Below the pieces are notes generated by a model. The model did not search any database and was not told the origin of the DNA. It saw only the letters and a list, made by a program, of their open reading frames with translations. The position numbers were made by a program, and so were the translations under genes. This document shows, piece by piece, positions 50,879 to 60,160 of a DNA stretch of 64,000 nucleotides. The first letter of the stretch is position 1. Every line of letters begins with the position of its first letter. The stretch lies in the NCBI GenBank assembly GCA_002432025.1, contig DJFE01000037.1:62001-126000 (forward strand), in the 5' to 3' direction. This DNA comes from Candidatus Avelusimicrobium stercoris. Lineage in GTDB: Bacteria > Elusimicrobiota > Elusimicrobia > Elusimicrobiales > Elusimicrobiaceae.

Positions 50879-51772
50879 TTATGTTTTTTCAAAACGGCTT
50901 GCCAAAGGAAATACCTTTTGCAAATATGCCGTTAGTTTAGCCCGGTCCTGCGGGCCGCAGTTTTCCGAATCGTTCAAACACACCAACCGCGGGCGGTACT
51001 TGTTTATTTCCCGCTCAAAGTTTTGGTACAACTCCCATACACACGCATCCGAACCAAACAAGCGCGACATACGACGCTTTTTCCACTGCGCGCAGCCTTG
51101 CACTGCGGCCATACACGCAAACAAATAAAAGTTCATATTGTTTTCTTTACGGAAACGGCTTTGCACGGTGGCTGATAACTCATCTGCAAATAAGTTCCAA
51201 GCCGGAGCCACGGAACTTTTTAAGTAAGCCGAAATATTATGCGTGGGCTCCAACGGAAAATCCACCGCAGGGAAAACCGCTTTAAGCCGCTTGCGGATAA
51301 ACAGCAGTTGCCGGCCGTATGAAGTCTCTCCGTAATTTTTACGCGGGTAAAAGGCGTAATAATTATTTACACGGTTTGGAGCGGGAAAGAAATACTCCCG
51401 CGTAACTGGACGAAACACAAAGGTATCATCATTGGCTAGATCCGGCCACTTGGTTACACCCATTTCTATTGCACACGAGTTAAAGGTAGGCAAAGCGGAA
51501 GCCGGCATAAATTCCGCGTGCGTTAAAAATTTTAAATGCGGATATTTTAGGTTTAACCAAGGCGGTAATTGGCCGTTGGTTACCAGCACTACGCGCGTTA
51601 CCCACGGCATAAATTTTTCCACGCTGCGCAGCGCGTAGCGCAGTTCGCCCGCTTGCACAAACCGCGCGGCGGGCACAGGAGTAACCGCATACCGATTGCG
51701 CTCACGCACAAAAGTTGGGTCGTTCCCGTCCACCCACGGCAGAATTAAATCAACCGGAAAATCTGCCGTCAT
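50879..51772 (-). CDS. Stealth-family sugar-phosphate transferase
   Basis: 297 residues. VDLILPWVDGNDPTF (CR1), GELRYALRSVEKFMPWVTRVVLVTNGQLPPWLN (CR2 in outline), LPTFNSCAIEM and LANDDTFVF follow the Stealth pattern of hexose-1-phosphate transferases that build capsule or surface polysaccharide; the usual 'NDDMF' is NDDTF. Cytoplasmic enzyme using a UDP-sugar. Overlaps the GT2 gene by 4 bases, so the two form a surface-glycan operon. Confidence 0.85.
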   Translation of the reverse strand: MTADFPVDLILPWVDGNDPTFVRERNRYAVTPVPAARFVQAGELRYALRSVEKFMPWVTRVVLVTNGQLPPWLNLKYPHLKFLTHAEFMPASALPTFNSCAIEMGVTKWPDLANDDTFVFRPVTREYFFPAPNRVNNYYAFYPRKNYGETSYGRQLLFIRKRLKAVFPAVDFPLEPTHNISAYLKSSVAPAWNLFADELSATVQSRFRKENNMNFYLFACMAAVQGCAQWKKRRMSRLFGSDACVWELYQNFEREINKYRPRLVCLNDSENCGPQDRAKLTAYLQKVFPLASRFEKT

Positions 51773-52740
51773 CTAAAAAGTTTGCTCCAAAAGTAAACGC
51801 TCCGCTTGCCGCACAATTTTACCAGCAAAAAGAACACGCGCCAACGCAGGTAAGAAAGTCCGCCGCAAAGGCTCACGCTTTCCCGCGCGGCCGTAAAAGC
51901 GCGAGCGAGCAATTCTTGCTGTTCTTGGCGTTTTGCCGCCGAGAATTTACGGAAGCGGCAAATGCCCCACACCGTTGCGCGCATCCACTCCTGCGCTGTT
52001 TGGCGGTTCCATTTTTGGCGGCGGATTAAATCCGTTTTTAAATCCACTAAATTAAGCAGCGCGCCGACGGCCATATTATAAGAATTAGCCGTAATGGCCG
52101 AAGCATTGCCCTTGCGGTAGCAATATAATTTTTCCGGCACGACCGCAATTTTTTTAGCATACAAATACGCCAAAATAACCACGCAGAAATCCTCGGCTAC
52201 GCGTCCCGTCCAAAATTCAAATTGATGTTTTACGAACCACTCGCGCAAAAATAATTTTCCCCACAGTACGGAATCCTCGTACCCGCCGCGAAAGCGTGCG
52301 CCGTCCCCGTCCGCACACAAACGGTAAAAACTGCTGTGGCAATGTTCCTGCACGCGCGGAAAGCCGTTTTCTTCCACCTCGTAAAAAAAGCACTTGGTGA
52401 TTTCGGCCCGCTCAGCTTCGGCAGCCTGATATAGTTTTTCCAAATACGCGGGGAAAATAAAATCATCCGCATCCACAAACGCCAAATACTTTCCCTGTGC
52501 TTTCTGCACGAGGGCGTTGCGCGTGGCGGCAATGCCTTTGTTGGGCTGCGTCGTAAAACGCAGACGCGGGTCCTCTTTGGCGCCTTGCTTCAAAATGGCA
52601 AGGGTGTTATCGGTAGAGGCAGAATCTATACAGATAATTTCAAAGTCCGTAAAGGTCTGCTTGGCTAAACAAGACAAGCACAGGGGTAAATATTTTTCCG
52701 CGTTGCGCACGGGAATTAACACCGAGATTTGAGGTTTCAT
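51769..52740 (-). CDS. GT2 family glycosyltransferase
   Basis: 323 residues from MKPQISVLIPVRNAEKYL; AAGGAG lies before this ATG and decides it over the longer open frame. GT-A fold motifs: ISVLIPVRN, CIDSASTDNTL, NKGIAATRNALVQKAQGKYLAFVDADD (DxD at about 94-96), and a later EDFCV acid pair. Transfers a sugar from a nucleotide donor; acceptor unknown. It leads the operon with the Stealth gene and has a long upstream region with element C. Confidence 0.88.
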   Translation of the reverse strand: MKPQISVLIPVRNAEKYLPLCLSCLAKQTFTDFEIICIDSASTDNTLAILKQGAKEDPRLRFTTQPNKGIAATRNALVQKAQGKYLAFVDADDFIFPAYLEKLYQAAEAERAEITKCFFYEVEENGFPRVQEHCHSSFYRLCADGDGARFRGGYEDSVLWGKLFLREWFVKHQFEFWTGRVAEDFCVVILAYLYAKKIAVVPEKLYCYRKGNASAITANSYNMAVGALLNLVDLKTDLIRRQKWNRQTAQEWMRATVWGICRFRKFSAAKRQEQQELLARAFTAARESVSLCGGLSYLRWRVFFLLVKLCGKRSVYFWSKLFR

Positions 52741-53393
52741 AATCGCTCCTTTGTAAAATACCCCGCGCGCAAAAACGCGCGGGGTTACGCGCAGGAGACT
52801 CTTGGCGGAGGTTTTCCCACGCGTTAAAAATAAACGCCTTATTATATGGATAAAGAAGCAAGCAACGTAAACAAAAGCAGGGAGCGGGCTTCTTTTTAAG
52901 CCCGTGAGGAAACAAAAACGGCCGGTTGCCAGAGCCAAGTCACTAACCCGAAGCAAACAGCCGTAGCCCTTGCCATATATAAAAATATGGCAAAGAGCGT
53001 TCAACGCAATACAAGCGGGTAATTAGGCCGCTCATATTGCGTTTAAAATACGGCCGTTTTTGGAGTGACTTGTGCCGACTTAACGGCTCAACCTGTTCCA
53101 CACAGGCTTCCAAAAACAGCATCAAATTGTGCCGAAGCGTCCGGCGGGCAAGGGTACTTGCTTACATATATCTTAAACAAATTTCTCCCCAAACGCAAGG
53201 CAGGGCTTGAAATTCCGCCCAAAACGCCTACACTACTAATATTAACTGACGTTCCCGGAGGCGCATCAAATAATTCTTCCGTTCACGGGCTCCAACGCCC
53301 CAACCAACTAATAGTTTTCTCCGGCCGCATACGCTTGCGGTCCAACCGCCCCACAGGTTTTAGTGCAGTTGCGTCCGTCCCCCGTACGCGTAA
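52741..53393. other. 650-base gene-free region with structured element C
   Basis: No coding frame supported. Besides element C (52936-53072) there are further inverted pieces: a CGCGCG/CGCGCG hairpin near 52770, CCTGT/ACAGG near 53093, and GCCGCATACGCTTGCGG near 53325. The density of GC-rich pairings across 53080-53390 suggests a longer RNA or extended leader. The minus strand leads the GT2 operon; the plus strand leads raiA. Confidence 0.5.
52936..53072 (-). ncRNA. Structured leader element C upstream of the GT2-Stealth operon
   Basis: CAAGTCACT (52936-52944) pairs with AGTGACTTG (53064-53072). Inside: CTTGCCATAT/ATATGGCAAAG hairpin, and AACGCAATA/TATTGCGTT arm capped by AGCGG/CCGCT with GTAATTAGG in the loop. 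GCCGTA/TACGGC closes the core. Shares CAAACAGCCGTAGCC and CGGGTAATTAG exactly with element D in the island and CACTCCAA with B. Strand assigned by analogy with B and D. Confidence 0.6.
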
Positions 53394-53422
53394 TTGACAG
53401 CGGGGCTGATTAATGGTTTAAT
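53394..53422 (+). promoter_or_regulatory. Promoter of the raiA-PTS operon
   Basis: TTGACA (53394-53399), 17-base spacer, TTTAAT (53417-53422). Leader of about 35 bases with CGGAGG before the raiA ATG. Confidence 0.75.
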
Positions 53423-53464
53423 AACTCTACGGGGATACACTCGTAAAACAATAACGGAGGGAAT

Positions 53465-54016
53465 ATGGATATTAAAATTACGGCCAAAAACATTAAATTG
53501 ACTCCGGCCATTAAAGAATTTATCAACACGCGCGTAAGCAAGATTGAAAACTTTTTTGACAACATTGTTTCCGCCCAAGTGCTGATTTCGGTGGAAAAGA
53601 AAATCAACCAGCGCGCCGACATTGTGCTGCACACGGGGGCCAAAACCACCATCAGCGCCAGCGCCGTGGAAGACAACCTCTACAAAGCCATTGACGCCGC
53701 CGCGGTGAAAGCCGAAGCGCAGGCCAAGAAAATTAAAAACAAAGCCAAGGCCCGCAAGGTAACCAAAAAGGCGGTAAAGGAAGCGGACGTAAATCCGTTT
53801 GCCGAACACCTTATTTTGCCGCAGACGGATGTAAAATTCTCCGTCATTAAGCAGGTGGAGGTTTCTCCGATGAACCCGGAAGACGCCGCCTACGAAATGG
53901 AACGCCTGGGATATTCCTTCTGGATGTTCTTGGACGAAGATTCCAAACAAATCAACTTAATCTTTAAACGCCTGGACGGTACTTACGGGCTGATTAAACC
54001 GATTAAGAAGAAATAA
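53465..54016 (+). CDS. raiA: Ribosome hibernation factor, long form (RaiA/HPF)
   Basis: 183 residues. Residues 1-100 are the RaiA/HPF beta-alpha fold that binds the 30S decoding site (MDIKITAKNIKLTPAIKEFI...), then a Lys-rich linker, then a C-terminal dimerisation domain (about 122-180: VKFSVIKQVEVSPMNPEDAAYEMERLG..FWMFLDE) that dimerises 70S ribosomes to 100S. First gene of the long PTS operon, so ribosome hibernation is tied to the carbon-supply genes; hprK follows after 17 bases. Confidence 0.93.
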   Translation: MDIKITAKNIKLTPAIKEFINTRVSKIENFFDNIVSAQVLISVEKKINQRADIVLHTGAKTTISASAVEDNLYKAIDAAAVKAEAQAKKIKNKAKARKVTKKAVKEADVNPFAEHLILPQTDVKFSVIKQVEVSPMNPEDAAYEMERLGYSFWMFLDEDSKQINLIFKRLDGTYGLIKPIKKK

Positions 54017-54033
54017 CCCGCACGGGGGCTCTT

Positions 54034-54984
54034 TTGGAATTTACCAAATCTATCACCGTAGCAGAACTGCTCCAAGTGGAAAGACTCCACTTGGAGTTGG
54101 TCTGCGGGAAACGGTATATCCACCGCGAAATCACGCTCGGGCACGTCAACCGCCCGGGCTTGGCGCTTTGCGGTCATTTGGAAAGTTTCCGCCCCAATTC
54201 CGTGCAAGTATTCGGCCGCGGGGAACACGCGTTCTGCCAAAAGGAAAACAAAACGCGCCTGCGCGCCAACATTTCCAAAATGTTAAGTGAGGGCCAAGTG
54301 CCCTGTGTGATTACCACCGCCGGATTAGACCCCCTGCCTGCCGTACGGAAGGCCTGTTTGGGTTCGGATGTGCCGGTGCTTAAAACAGATATGGAGTCCA
54401 CCGCGTTTATTGCGGAGTTCTCCCGCTTTTTGGACGAAAAATTATCGCCCGTTACGCATATGCACGGCGTGCTGGTGGATGTAAGCGGCATCGGCGTACT
54501 AATCCGCGGCGATGCGGGCATCGGCAAAAGCGAGTGTGCGCTGGAACTGATTAAGCGCGGACATATTTTAGTAGCGGATGATGTAGTAGAAGTGCAAAAA
54601 CGGTTTGGCCGTTTTCTGGTCGGCTCCTGCCCGACAATGTTAAAGCATTATATGGAAGTGCGCGGGCTGGGAATTTTGGACGTACCCCTTTTGTTTGGCG
54701 TAGGCTCTACATTGGACGAAACCAATATTGATATGGAAGTGGTGCTTACGTCCCCCAGCAAACAACCCATTGACCGCCTGGGAGTGGAGCAGAAAACGAC
54801 TAATATTTTGGGAGTGGAAGTGCCTTCGCTGGGCTTGCCCGTTACACCGGGGCGCAACTTGGCCGTACTGATTGAGGTGGCCGCGCTAAACCAGCAACTC
54901 AAAAGCCAAGGCATTTTTTCCGCCAAAGAATTTAGCCAAAAAATCTTGGATAAAATGAAGAAGGGAACCAATGGCAAGCAATAA
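54034..54984 (+). CDS. hprK: HPr kinase/phosphorylase
   Basis: Phosphorylates and dephosphorylates HPr on Ser46 in response to ATP, FBP and Pi. 316 residues. Walker A GDAGIGKSE (about 155-163), catalytic HxH-region replaced in its usual place by ...HGVLVDVSG, LVADDVVE after it, and the HprK signature region EVRGLGILDVPLLFGVG. TTG start supported by GGGGG eight bases before it and the position just after raiA. Its substrate HPr, with Ser46 intact, is seven genes downstream. Confidence 0.93.
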   Translation: MEFTKSITVAELLQVERLHLELVCGKRYIHREITLGHVNRPGLALCGHLESFRPNSVQVFGRGEHAFCQKENKTRLRANISKMLSEGQVPCVITTAGLDPLPAVRKACLGSDVPVLKTDMESTAFIAEFSRFLDEKLSPVTHMHGVLVDVSGIGVLIRGDAGIGKSECALELIKRGHILVADDVVEVQKRFGRFLVGSCPTMLKHYMEVRGLGILDVPLLFGVGSTLDETNIDMEVVLTSPSKQPIDRLGVEQKTTNILGVEVPSLGLPVTPGRNLAVLIEVAALNQQLKSQGIFSAKEFSQKILDKMKKGTNGKQ

Positions 54985-55828
54985 AAGACGGATTTTTATC
55001 ATTACGGGTATGAGCGGGGCCGGCAAATCCCAGGCGCTGAAAATCTTTGGCGATTTTGGGTTTTATTGCGTGGACAACCTGCCGCTTGCCCTGTTTAAAA
55101 ACTTTACTGACTATTTAAAACAAAGCGGCGAACGCCGCGATGTGGCCCTTGGCATTGACGTGCGCGAAGGCGACCGTCTGCGTGAAATGCCCAAGATTTT
55201 AAACTCAATGGTGCAGGACGATTTCGTCGTAAAGGTCATCTTTTTGGACGCGTCGGAGGAGTGTTTGATTCGCCGCTTTTCGGAGACCAAGCACCGCCAC
55301 CCGATTCACAAAAAACTGGCTACGGCCCTTGCGCACGAACGCAAGGTGATGAGCCCTATCCGCACAATGGCCGACAAGGTGATAGACACCTCCGATTTAA
55401 AATTGGGGGAACTGAAAGAAAAACTTTCCGCCCTCTTGGGGCTCACGCGCGAAGGCGATATGCAAATTACCGTGGCATCGTTTGGCTTTAAAAACGGTAT
55501 TTTAAAGGATTGCGATATTGTAATGGACGTACGCTTTTTACCAAACCCGTTCTATATTCCCGAACTGCGCGAAAAAACGGGCCTGGATAAAGAAGTCCAG
55601 CAATATATTATGTCCTTTAAAGAAACAAAGGAATTTGCCGAAAAATTTGCAGATTTAATTAAATATTTGATACCTAAGTATATTAAGGAAGGAAAAAGTT
55701 ATTTAACTATTGCAATGGGTTGCACAGGCGGACGACACAGAAGCGTTTTTATGGCGCACGAACTGGCCCAACGCCTGACCAAAGCAGGGTTAAACGCTTC
55801 GGAATTTCATAGGGACATAGGACTTTAA
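54971..55828 (+). CDS. rapZ: RNase adapter protein RapZ-like ATPase
   Basis: 285 residues. P-loop GMSGAGKSQA (about 12-21), YCVDNLP (about 33-39), and the conserved C-terminal region TIAMGCTGGRHRSVFMA (about 243-259). E. coli RapZ senses GlcN6P and guides RNase E to the GlmZ sRNA; in other phyla it has related nucleotide or sRNA regulatory roles. Overlaps hprK by 14 bases, a common neighbour pair. Function in this organism beyond the family is unknown. Confidence 0.93.
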   Translation: MASNKRRIFIITGMSGAGKSQALKIFGDFGFYCVDNLPLALFKNFTDYLKQSGERRDVALGIDVREGDRLREMPKILNSMVQDDFVVKVIFLDASEECLIRRFSETKHRHPIHKKLATALAHERKVMSPIRTMADKVIDTSDLKLGELKEKLSALLGLTREGDMQITVASFGFKNGILKDCDIVMDVRFLPNPFYIPELREKTGLDKEVQQYIMSFKETKEFAEKFADLIKYLIPKYIKEGKSYLTIAMGCTGGRHRSVFMAHELAQRLTKAGLNASEFHRDIGL

Positions 55829-55830
55829 TT

Positions 55831-56238
55831 ATGGTAAAAATTGTTTTAGTAACGCACGGGCACTTGGCCCAACAAATGTTGGAAACTGCCGGACAAATCA
55901 TCGGCAAACCGTCGGACGACGGCTTTGCCACCTTTGCCGTTACCACGGCCGCCTCGGTGGAAAAGGAAGCCGCCAAACTGCACGAACTGTTAAAATCGTG
56001 CGAAGACGGCGCGCTTATTTTGACCGATATCTTTGGCGGCAGCGCGACAAACATTTCGCTCACCGCCAGCAAGGATTTGCCCAAATGCTATGTGATTACG
56101 GGGCTCAATTTAAGTATGCTCCTAACCGCAATGAACAACCGCAAAAAATTGTCCTCCAAGGAACTGGCGGAAAAAATTGAAGCCGACGGCAAACGCGCGG
56201 TTATCAACGCAACGGAACTTTTGATTAAGGGGCTCTAA
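55831..56238 (+). CDS. PTS mannose-class EIIA
   Basis: 135 residues. Phosphoacceptor H9 in LVTHGHLA; LILTDIFGGSATNISL (about 64-79) is the mannose-class signature. Takes phosphate from HPr and passes it to EIIB. Two bases after rapZ and overlapping EIIB by one base. Confidence 0.92.
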   Translation: MVKIVLVTHGHLAQQMLETAGQIIGKPSDDGFATFAVTTAASVEKEAAKLHELLKSCEDGALILTDIFGGSATNISLTASKDLPKCYVITGLNLSMLLTAMNNRKKLSSKELAEKIEADGKRAVINATELLIKGL

Positions 56239-56699
56239 TGCCGATTATATTCGCACGGGTGGACGACCGCCTGATTCACGGCCAAATTGTACAGGCCTGG
56301 CTGCCGGAGTTAAACGTGGATGAGATTTTGATTCCTTGCTACAAGGAGTCCTGCCTCAACCGCGGGCTCCTGCGTTTGAGTCTGCCCTACGAATATGAAC
56401 TGACGATTTTGGACCCGCACGCCTGCGCGCGGTATGCGGCCGAATCCAAGCGGCGTATCTTTCTGTTAATGGGTTCTTTAAAGGAATTTACGGACCTGAT
56501 TAAAGACGGGCTGCAAATTAAATCCCTAAACATCGGCGGGATGCACTTTAAAGACGGCGCCCAAAAGTTGGACGATAACGTATTTTTGGACGCAAATGAC
56601 AAACAATTTTTAAAACTGATACGGGACTTGGGCATCCAAATTGAAACGCGCGCCGTACCCACATCCGCTTCCGTGTCGGTAAGCGAGGCCTTACAATGA
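56238..56699 (+). CDS. PTS mannose/sorbose-class EIIB
   Basis: 153 residues. ARVDDRLIHGQIVQAW with phosphoacceptor H14; family-typical length. Receives phosphate from EIIA and phosphorylates the sugar at EIIC-EIID. Overlaps EIIC by 4 bases. Confidence 0.93.
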   Translation: MPIIFARVDDRLIHGQIVQAWLPELNVDEILIPCYKESCLNRGLLRLSLPYEYELTILDPHACARYAAESKRRIFLLMGSLKEFTDLIKDGLQIKSLNIGGMHFKDGAQKLDDNVFLDANDKQFLKLIRDLGIQIETRAVPTSASVSVSEALQ

Positions 56700-57301
56700 C
56701 CCCGGAAATTTTTGCCCTGTGCGTAAGTGCGGCGCTACTGGAATTGGACACGACATATGCTTTCCAGTTGACGCTTTCGCGCGGAATTATCGCGGGGCCG
56801 CTACTATCCCTTTGGACGGGCGATTTAATGGCCGGGATACAGGTGGGCGTATTTACGGAACTGCTCTTTTCGGACGTAAACCCCTTGGGTGGCATTTTAC
56901 CCCCCAGCGCGGTGGTTTGTTCCGCGGTTACGCTTGCGTTGCACGCAATGGGCATTGAACTTTATTTTGCGTTCTTCTTCGGCGTAGTGGGAGCGATTTT
57001 ATTCGCACTCGCCGAAAAGTTTATGCGCAAGAACCGCTTTAAATGGCTGATTTTTTGGGAGCGACGCGTAATGCAACAGCCCGGACAGATTAACCACGCC
57101 ATTTTGTCCGCGCTCGCCAACGCGTTTTTAAGCACGTTTCTATTGATTTTTCTGTTTACTTGGTTGTGCGGCAAGGGTCTTGTATGGCTCGTACCGCACA
57201 TCCCGGCCCAAGCGCATTTTGCGTGCCGGTTTGCCTATATGGCTGTTCCGTGGATCGGGCTTGCCACCTTGGTACCCGCGTTCCGCTTAAAGACGAGGTA
57301 A
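56696..57301 (+). CDS. PTS mannose/sorbose-class EIIC
   Basis: 201 residues, slightly short for EIIC (about 240-270), with about 6 membrane segments. GIIAGPLLSLWTGDLMAGIQVGVFTELLF carries the conserved GDL-x-x-G motif of the sugar channel. Forms the transporter with EIID, whose gene follows after 3 bases. Confidence 0.87.
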   Translation: MTPEIFALCVSAALLELDTTYAFQLTLSRGIIAGPLLSLWTGDLMAGIQVGVFTELLFSDVNPLGGILPPSAVVCSAVTLALHAMGIELYFAFFFGVVGAILFALAEKFMRKNRFKWLIFWERRVMQQPGQINHAILSALANAFLSTFLLIFLFTWLCGKGLVWLVPHIPAQAHFACRFAYMAVPWIGLATLVPAFRLKTR

Positions 57302-57304
57302 CGT

Positions 57305-58126
57305 ATGAAATTTTCGCTTCAACTCAGTTTGTTTCTGCGTTCCTTCTTCCTGCAAGCGGGCTGGAACTATATGAAATACCAAAACTTGGGGCTCACGTTT
57401 ACGATGTTGCCGTTTTTGAAAAACGAATACAAGGACGACAAAGACGCCCTGCCCTCTGTTTTGCAACGCTATTTGGAAAGTTTTAACACGCACCCCGTAA
57501 TGGCTTCTTTTTGCTTAGGGGCACTCGCCAAGCAAGAGGAAGAAATTGCGCACGCGCAGTCGCTTTCTGACTTTAAGAACAAAATAAACGAGTGGAACGG
57601 TATCCGCCGCAGTTTATCCATTACTACGGCCTCTATCGGAGACCGCTTGTTTTGGGGCGCGTTAAAGCCGCTTACGCTGTTACTGGCTATTTTTATTTGG
57701 CTGGCCTTGGGCGTAAACTTTTTTGAATTGGACGAAAGTGTAAAAATTCCGCTTTTTTATGTCTTTGGCGCAGGCGCGGCCGCTTTTTTTGCCTTTAACG
57801 CCGTAGCGCTGTTTGTAAAATGGCAAGGTTTAAAAATCAGTTACACCGCTAAGGAAAATTCCTGCTTCGGCCTTACGCGGTTTGACTGGAACAAAACCAT
57901 CTACAACGCCAAACGCATTGGTATTGTGTTGGCGGTGGGGATGATTTTGTTCGGCGTGTATTATTATTTAAAAGACTTTGCCGAAATAGATGTGCATTTT
58001 GTTACGCGGGCCGTAATTGTGCTGTTTTTTATTATGGTCAGTTTCATTACGCGCAAACTGCGCATACCGAATATGTATTTGTATTTGGCGGCGGTAGCCG
58101 TGTTTAACCTTGTTTGTTATTTGTAA
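57305..58126 (+). CDS. PTS mannose-class EIID
   Basis: 273 residues. FFLQAGWNYMKYQNLGLTF at the N-terminus is the EIID hallmark; amphipathic cytoplasmic part, then C-terminal membrane segments (about 120-140, 155-173, 205-222, 230-273). Completes the sugar-translocating complex. The sugar cannot be told from sequence. Confidence 0.9.
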   Translation: MKFSLQLSLFLRSFFLQAGWNYMKYQNLGLTFTMLPFLKNEYKDDKDALPSVLQRYLESFNTHPVMASFCLGALAKQEEEIAHAQSLSDFKNKINEWNGIRRSLSITTASIGDRLFWGALKPLTLLLAIFIWLALGVNFFELDESVKIPLFYVFGAGAAAFFAFNAVALFVKWQGLKISYTAKENSCFGLTRFDWNKTIYNAKRIGIVLAVGMILFGVYYYLKDFAEIDVHFVTRAVIVLFFIMVSFITRKLRIPNMYLYLAAVAVFNLVCYL

Positions 58127-58138
58127 TATGGGGGATTT

Positions 58139-58408
58139 GTGATACAACAGGACATAAAAATCATTAACCAGTTGGGCTTGCATACGCGCCCGGCCGCGCT
58201 GCTGGCGCAGACGGCGGCTAATTTTGCGTGCGATATCCAACTGTCCAAGGACGGGGTAAACGTCAACGCCAAGAGCATTATGGGGTTAATGATGTTGGCG
58301 GCGGAGTGCGGTTCCTTTGTAACGCTTACGACAAACGGCTCGGATGAAAAAGAAGCCTTTGATACGATTAAAAATTTGTTTGATAATAAATTTAACGAAG
58401 AATTTTAA
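58139..58408 (+). CDS. ptsH: PTS phosphocarrier HPr
   Basis: 89 residues from a GTG. Active H15 in LGLHTRPAALL and regulatory S46 in AKSIMGLMML, so it can serve both EI/EIIA and HprK. GGGGG precedes the GTG. Between EIID and EI, 12 bases on each side. Confidence 0.95.
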   Translation: MIQQDIKIINQLGLHTRPAALLAQTAANFACDIQLSKDGVNVNAKSIMGLMMLAAECGSFVTLTTNGSDEKEAFDTIKNLFDNKFNEEF

Positions 58409-58420
58409 GGAGAAAACAGT

Positions 58421-60160
58421 ATGTTGGTGCTAAAAGGCATTGCCGCGAGCCCTGGTGTGGCCATCGGTCCGGCGGTGTTGTTGCCCGGAGATAATTTTGC
58501 GGTGTCGCGGCAGTATATTGAACCGTCCGAAGTAAAGGCGGAACTGCAAAAAATGCACCACGCTATGCAAAAAACGCTGGATGAGTTGGATGCGTGCGAA
58601 AAGAAGGTTCTCTCCACCTTGGGGGCGGAATATGCTAATTTAATGTCCACCCACAAACTGATTTTGCAGGATCCGGCCTTAAAGGATTCCGTCGCTAAAA
58701 AAATCCGCACGGAGCACCTTTCTGCGCAGGCCGCGCTGTTTCTTACCTTGCAGGAATTAGCCTCCGCCTTTGACAAAATTGAGGACCCGTTTTTTAAAGA
58801 ACGCCGCAACGATATTTTTGACGTGGGCAAGCGTTTGGTAAACAATTTGGAAGGCGGCAAGCGCGAGTTTTTGGCTTCTATCAATAAGCCCTCCTTGCTC
58901 GTGGCGCACAACTTGTACCCGTCCGATACCATTAACTTGCAGGAAAACCAAGTCATCGGTTTCTGCACAGACGTCGGCGGAAAAACGAGCCACACCGCGC
59001 TCTTGGCGCAGAGTTTAAATCTGCCCGCCGTCGTTGGGTTATCCACCGCGTCCAAAGATGTTAAAAGCGGCGACACGCTGATTATTGACGGCGAAAACGG
59101 CCTCTTGGTAATCAACCCGGACCGCTACACCTTGGCCAATTACCGCAAAATCCAACGCGAAATAAAAAAGACGGACGCCCTGTTAAAAACCATTAACCAC
59201 CTGCCTGTTATCACGCAGGACGGCCGCGGCGTAAAACTGTATGTAAATTACGACCCGCGCACCGACAACAAAGATAACAAGCGCCTAATTACCGACGGGT
59301 TAGGGCTGCTGCGCACCGAATTTTTGTATATGGATACGCCCACGCCGCCCACCGAGGACGACCAATACCGTATGTATTTGGCCGTTTTAAAGCGCTTTGA
59401 TATGCGCCCTACGGCTATCCGCCTAGCGGACTTGGGCGCGGACAAAATGCCTGATTTTCCGCTGGACGAATTTGACAAGGACGCCAACCCCTTTATGGGT
59501 TGCCGCGGTATCCGCTTGTTTTTAAAAAACCCGGACCTGCTCTATACGCAACTCCGCGCCATTGTGCGCACCGCCTGCGAGGTTCCCGCACAAGTGAAGA
59601 TAATGATTCCTATGGTGTCCGCAGTAGAGGAAGTCCGCCACGTCCGCACCGCCTTTAATGAGGTATTAAAGGAGTTTGAAGCCAAGGGCAAAAAGCCTTT
59701 AAACCGTGTAGCGTTAGGCGCGATGATTGAAGTGCCCGCCGCCGCCATTGCCCTGGACGGGATGATTGGCGAACTGGATTTTATTTCCATTGGCACTAAT
59801 GACTTGATACAATATCTAATAGCGGTGGACCGCGTGAACCAGGAAGTCGCCCATATGTACGACCCCTGCCACCCCGCCGTGGCGCGTACGATAAACCAAA
59901 TTATCCAAACCGCCCACAAACGCAACAAACGGGTTTGCATCTGCGGGGAAATCGCCGCCGATTCCCGTATGTTGCCGTTGCTTTTGGGGCTTGGCGTGGA
60001 TGCACTTTCCGTAACGCCGCGTATGTATCTGCGCGTAAAAAACAACATACGCAATTTGAATTTTGAAAACTGCTCCGATTTGGCCCAAGCCGCCCTGTTA
60101 ATGGGCAGTTCGGCCGAAATCCGGCAATTAATTGATAACAACAAAAATGAAGATTCGTAA
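58421..60160 (+). CDS. ptsI: PTS enzyme I
   Basis: 579 residues. PEP-dependent HPr kinase. GGKTSHTALLAQ with H191, the HPr-binding helical domain before it, and the PEP site LRTEFLYM, ADKMPDF, GCRGIR, EVPAAA, CGEIAAD in the C-terminal barrel. AAGGAG precedes the ATG. Its end overlaps lepA by 14 bases. Confidence 0.96.
   Translation: MLVLKGIAASPGVAIGPAVLLPGDNFAVSRQYIEPSEVKAELQKMHHAMQKTLDELDACEKKVLSTLGAEYANLMSTHKLILQDPALKDSVAKKIRTEHLSAQAALFLTLQELASAFDKIEDPFFKERRNDIFDVGKRLVNNLEGGKREFLASINKPSLLVAHNLYPSDTINLQENQVIGFCTDVGGKTSHTALLAQSLNLPAVVGLSTASKDVKSGDTLIIDGENGLLVINPDRYTLANYRKIQREIKKTDALLKTINHLPVITQDGRGVKLYVNYDPRTDNKDNKRLITDGLGLLRTEFLYMDTPTPPTEDDQYRMYLAVLKRFDMRPTAIRLADLGADKMPDFPLDEFDKDANPFMGCRGIRLFLKNPDLLYTQLRAIVRTACEVPAQVKIMIPMVSAVEEVRHVRTAFNEVLKEFEAKGKKPLNRVALGAMIEVPAAAIALDGMIGELDFISIGTNDLIQYLIAVDRVNQEVAHMYDPCHPAVARTINQIIQTAHKRNKRVCICGEIAADSRMLPLLLGLGVDALSVTPRMYLRVKNNIRNLNFENCSDLAQAALLMGSSAEIRQLIDNNKNEDS

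Noticed and set aside
52936..53072. Element C as the described raiA RNA motif
   Set aside because: Proximity to raiA is suggestive, but the better strand points to the GT2 operon and the homologous elements B and D are not near raiA.
53360..53950. 196-residue minus-strand frame opposite raiA
   Set aside because: Antisense shadow; repetitive Gly/Phe/Val composition typical of reverse reading of Lys/Ala-rich coding sequence.
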